Origin: JAPHSX01 sp041554195
GTDB lineage: Bacteria; Pseudomonadota; Gammaproteobacteria; Thiohalomonadales; Thiohalomonadaceae
Length of the DNA: 64,000 bases
NCBI GenBank assembly: GCA_041554195.1
Contig: JBFFMJ010000001.1
Span: 124,001 to 188,000 of the forward strand
Direction: 5' to 3'
Shown: piece after piece, positions 63,463 to 64,000 of the stretch
Layout of the letters: every line of letters starts with the position of its first letter
Numbering within the stretch: position 1 is the stretch's first letter
Notes under the pieces: generated by a model
What the model was told of the DNA's origin: nothing
What the model saw: the letters and a program-made list of their open reading frames with translations, nothing else
The model's database searches: none
Position numbers and translations under genes: made by a program

Positions 63463-64000
63463 TCAGCTATCGACATAGCCCTGATAGTAGCTGGGCCAGG
63501 CCAGCGCGCGGCCCTGTTCATCAGTGAGCCCCTCAATAAAGGCATCAGCCTCCTTTTTGCTGGCAAAGCCCTTCACCCTGACCCGATACCAGGTGGCGGA
63601 GCCCTTGGGGATCTCGCGTATCTCAGCGGCAATGCCCGCCTTGGCATAACGCCGTAACAGCCGCTCCGCATCCACCTTGTAGTAATAGGAGCGCAAATTC
63701 ACCGCCCACCCCTGAATGTAGACCTTACCCGGTGCAGAGACGGGCTTATTGCCGGACTCCTGTGAGGCGGCGACCGCCCCACCGATTGGTGCCGTCACGA
63801 CCACATCCGGCTTCTCAACCTTTTGCGGCACGGGTTTAGGCGCCATGGGCATCGGCTTGGCGACCACCATGGCAGGTAGTTCGGCCACCGGCTCAGCCTC
63901 AGCAGATGGCTCACTGTCGATAATATTCGTCTCCATGCGCGCGAGGAGCTGCTGTACCCGCTCCAACACGAGCACCGCCTCTTTACCCTCATCGGCCTGC
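63463..64000 (-). CDS. SPOR domain protein, 5' end beyond the window
   Basis: The frame is open to the right edge of the window, so the N terminus is missing. A GTG at 63975 is internal or an alternative start. The visible part has a Pro/Ala-rich linker (AKPMPMAPKPVPQKVEKP) and a C-terminal SPOR-like domain (about the last 85 residues, VYIQGWAVNLRSYYYKVDAE, WYRVRVKGFASKKEADAFI). SPOR domains bind denuded peptidoglycan at division sites. No conclusion is possible about a membrane anchor, which would lie outside the window. Confidence 0.8.
   Translation of the reverse strand, partial: QADEGKEAVLVLERVQQLLARMETNIIDSEPSAEAEPVAELPAMVVAKPMPMAPKPVPQKVEKPDVVVTAPIGGAVAASQESGNKPVSAPGKVYIQGWAVNLRSYYYKVDAERLLRRYAKAGIAAEIREIPKGSATWYRVRVKGFASKKEADAFIEGLTDEQGRALAWPSYYQGYVDS

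Overview
The window looks like chromosomal DNA of a free-living or symbiotic gammaproteobacterium, moderately GC-rich by eye. The evidence is gene order: recA-recX-alaS-lysC-csrA followed by tRNA-Ser and tRNA-Arg; ffh-rpsP-rimM-trmD-rplS with ypjD-corB divergent; rpsF-priB-rpsR-DUF2232-rplI-dnaB-alr-radA; and rnr-rlmB. An AddAB-type recombination nuclease pair, a cytochrome b561/SHP/diheme cytochrome cluster and many c-di-GMP and surface genes suggest an environmental, respiratory lineage, perhaps related to sulfur-oxidising gammaproteobacteria. That last placement is inference. No intact mobile element, prophage or CRISPR array is visible.

Layout. 1-4.2 kb: tRNA-Arg(CCT), two unrecognised small ORFs, a probable decayed chemoreceptor tail, cheR, a PilB/GspE/MshE-type ATPase, tRNA-Arg(ACG) and tRNA-Ser(GCT). 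4.2-10.5 kb (minus strand): csrA, lysC, alaS, recX, recA. 10.5-13 kb: a WYL-domain regulator divergent from recA, then thpR, pncC and a PilZ protein. 13-25.5 kb (plus): mutS, pyk, sixA, a CHAD protein and the AddB/AddA-like pair, separated by a 0.55 kb non-coding stretch with a diverged direct repeat. 25.5-35.6 kb (minus): dsbC, yajQ, an HD-GYP phosphodiesterase, xerD, a short MGMT protein, a TPR-like exported protein, rplS-trmD-rimM-rpsP, ffh and a metallo-beta-lactamase-fold protein.

35.8-39.1 kb (plus): ypjD, corB, an FHA protein and a PilZ protein. 39.1-46.3 kb (minus): radA, a tiny membrane protein, a Nudix hydrolase, alr, dnaB, rplI, DUF2232, rpsR, priB and rpsF, with a candidate S6:S18 autoregulatory leader. 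46.5-50.5 kb: a methionine-rich membrane protein, rlmB, rnr and tRNA-Leu(CAG). 50.6-54.6 kb: an Ig-like lipoprotein with a perfect palindrome upstream, and a Fur-box-preceded cytochrome c/FTR1 iron permease. 54.9-60.6 kb: an AI-2E-family permease, a small conserved protein, a LysR regulator, DUF3301, pyrC, a TraB/GumN protein and rnt. 60.6-64 kb (minus): diheme cytochrome c, SHP, a b561-diheme fusion, a b561, and a SPOR protein cut by the window edge.

Most of the window is conserved core chromosome. The points most worth a second look are the inverted repeat lying in the recA core promoter opposite a WYL regulator, the internally duplicated b561/diheme cytochrome locus, the methionine-rich coiled-coil membrane protein, the repeat island between the AddB- and AddA-like genes, and several well-formed but unassigned regulatory palindromes.
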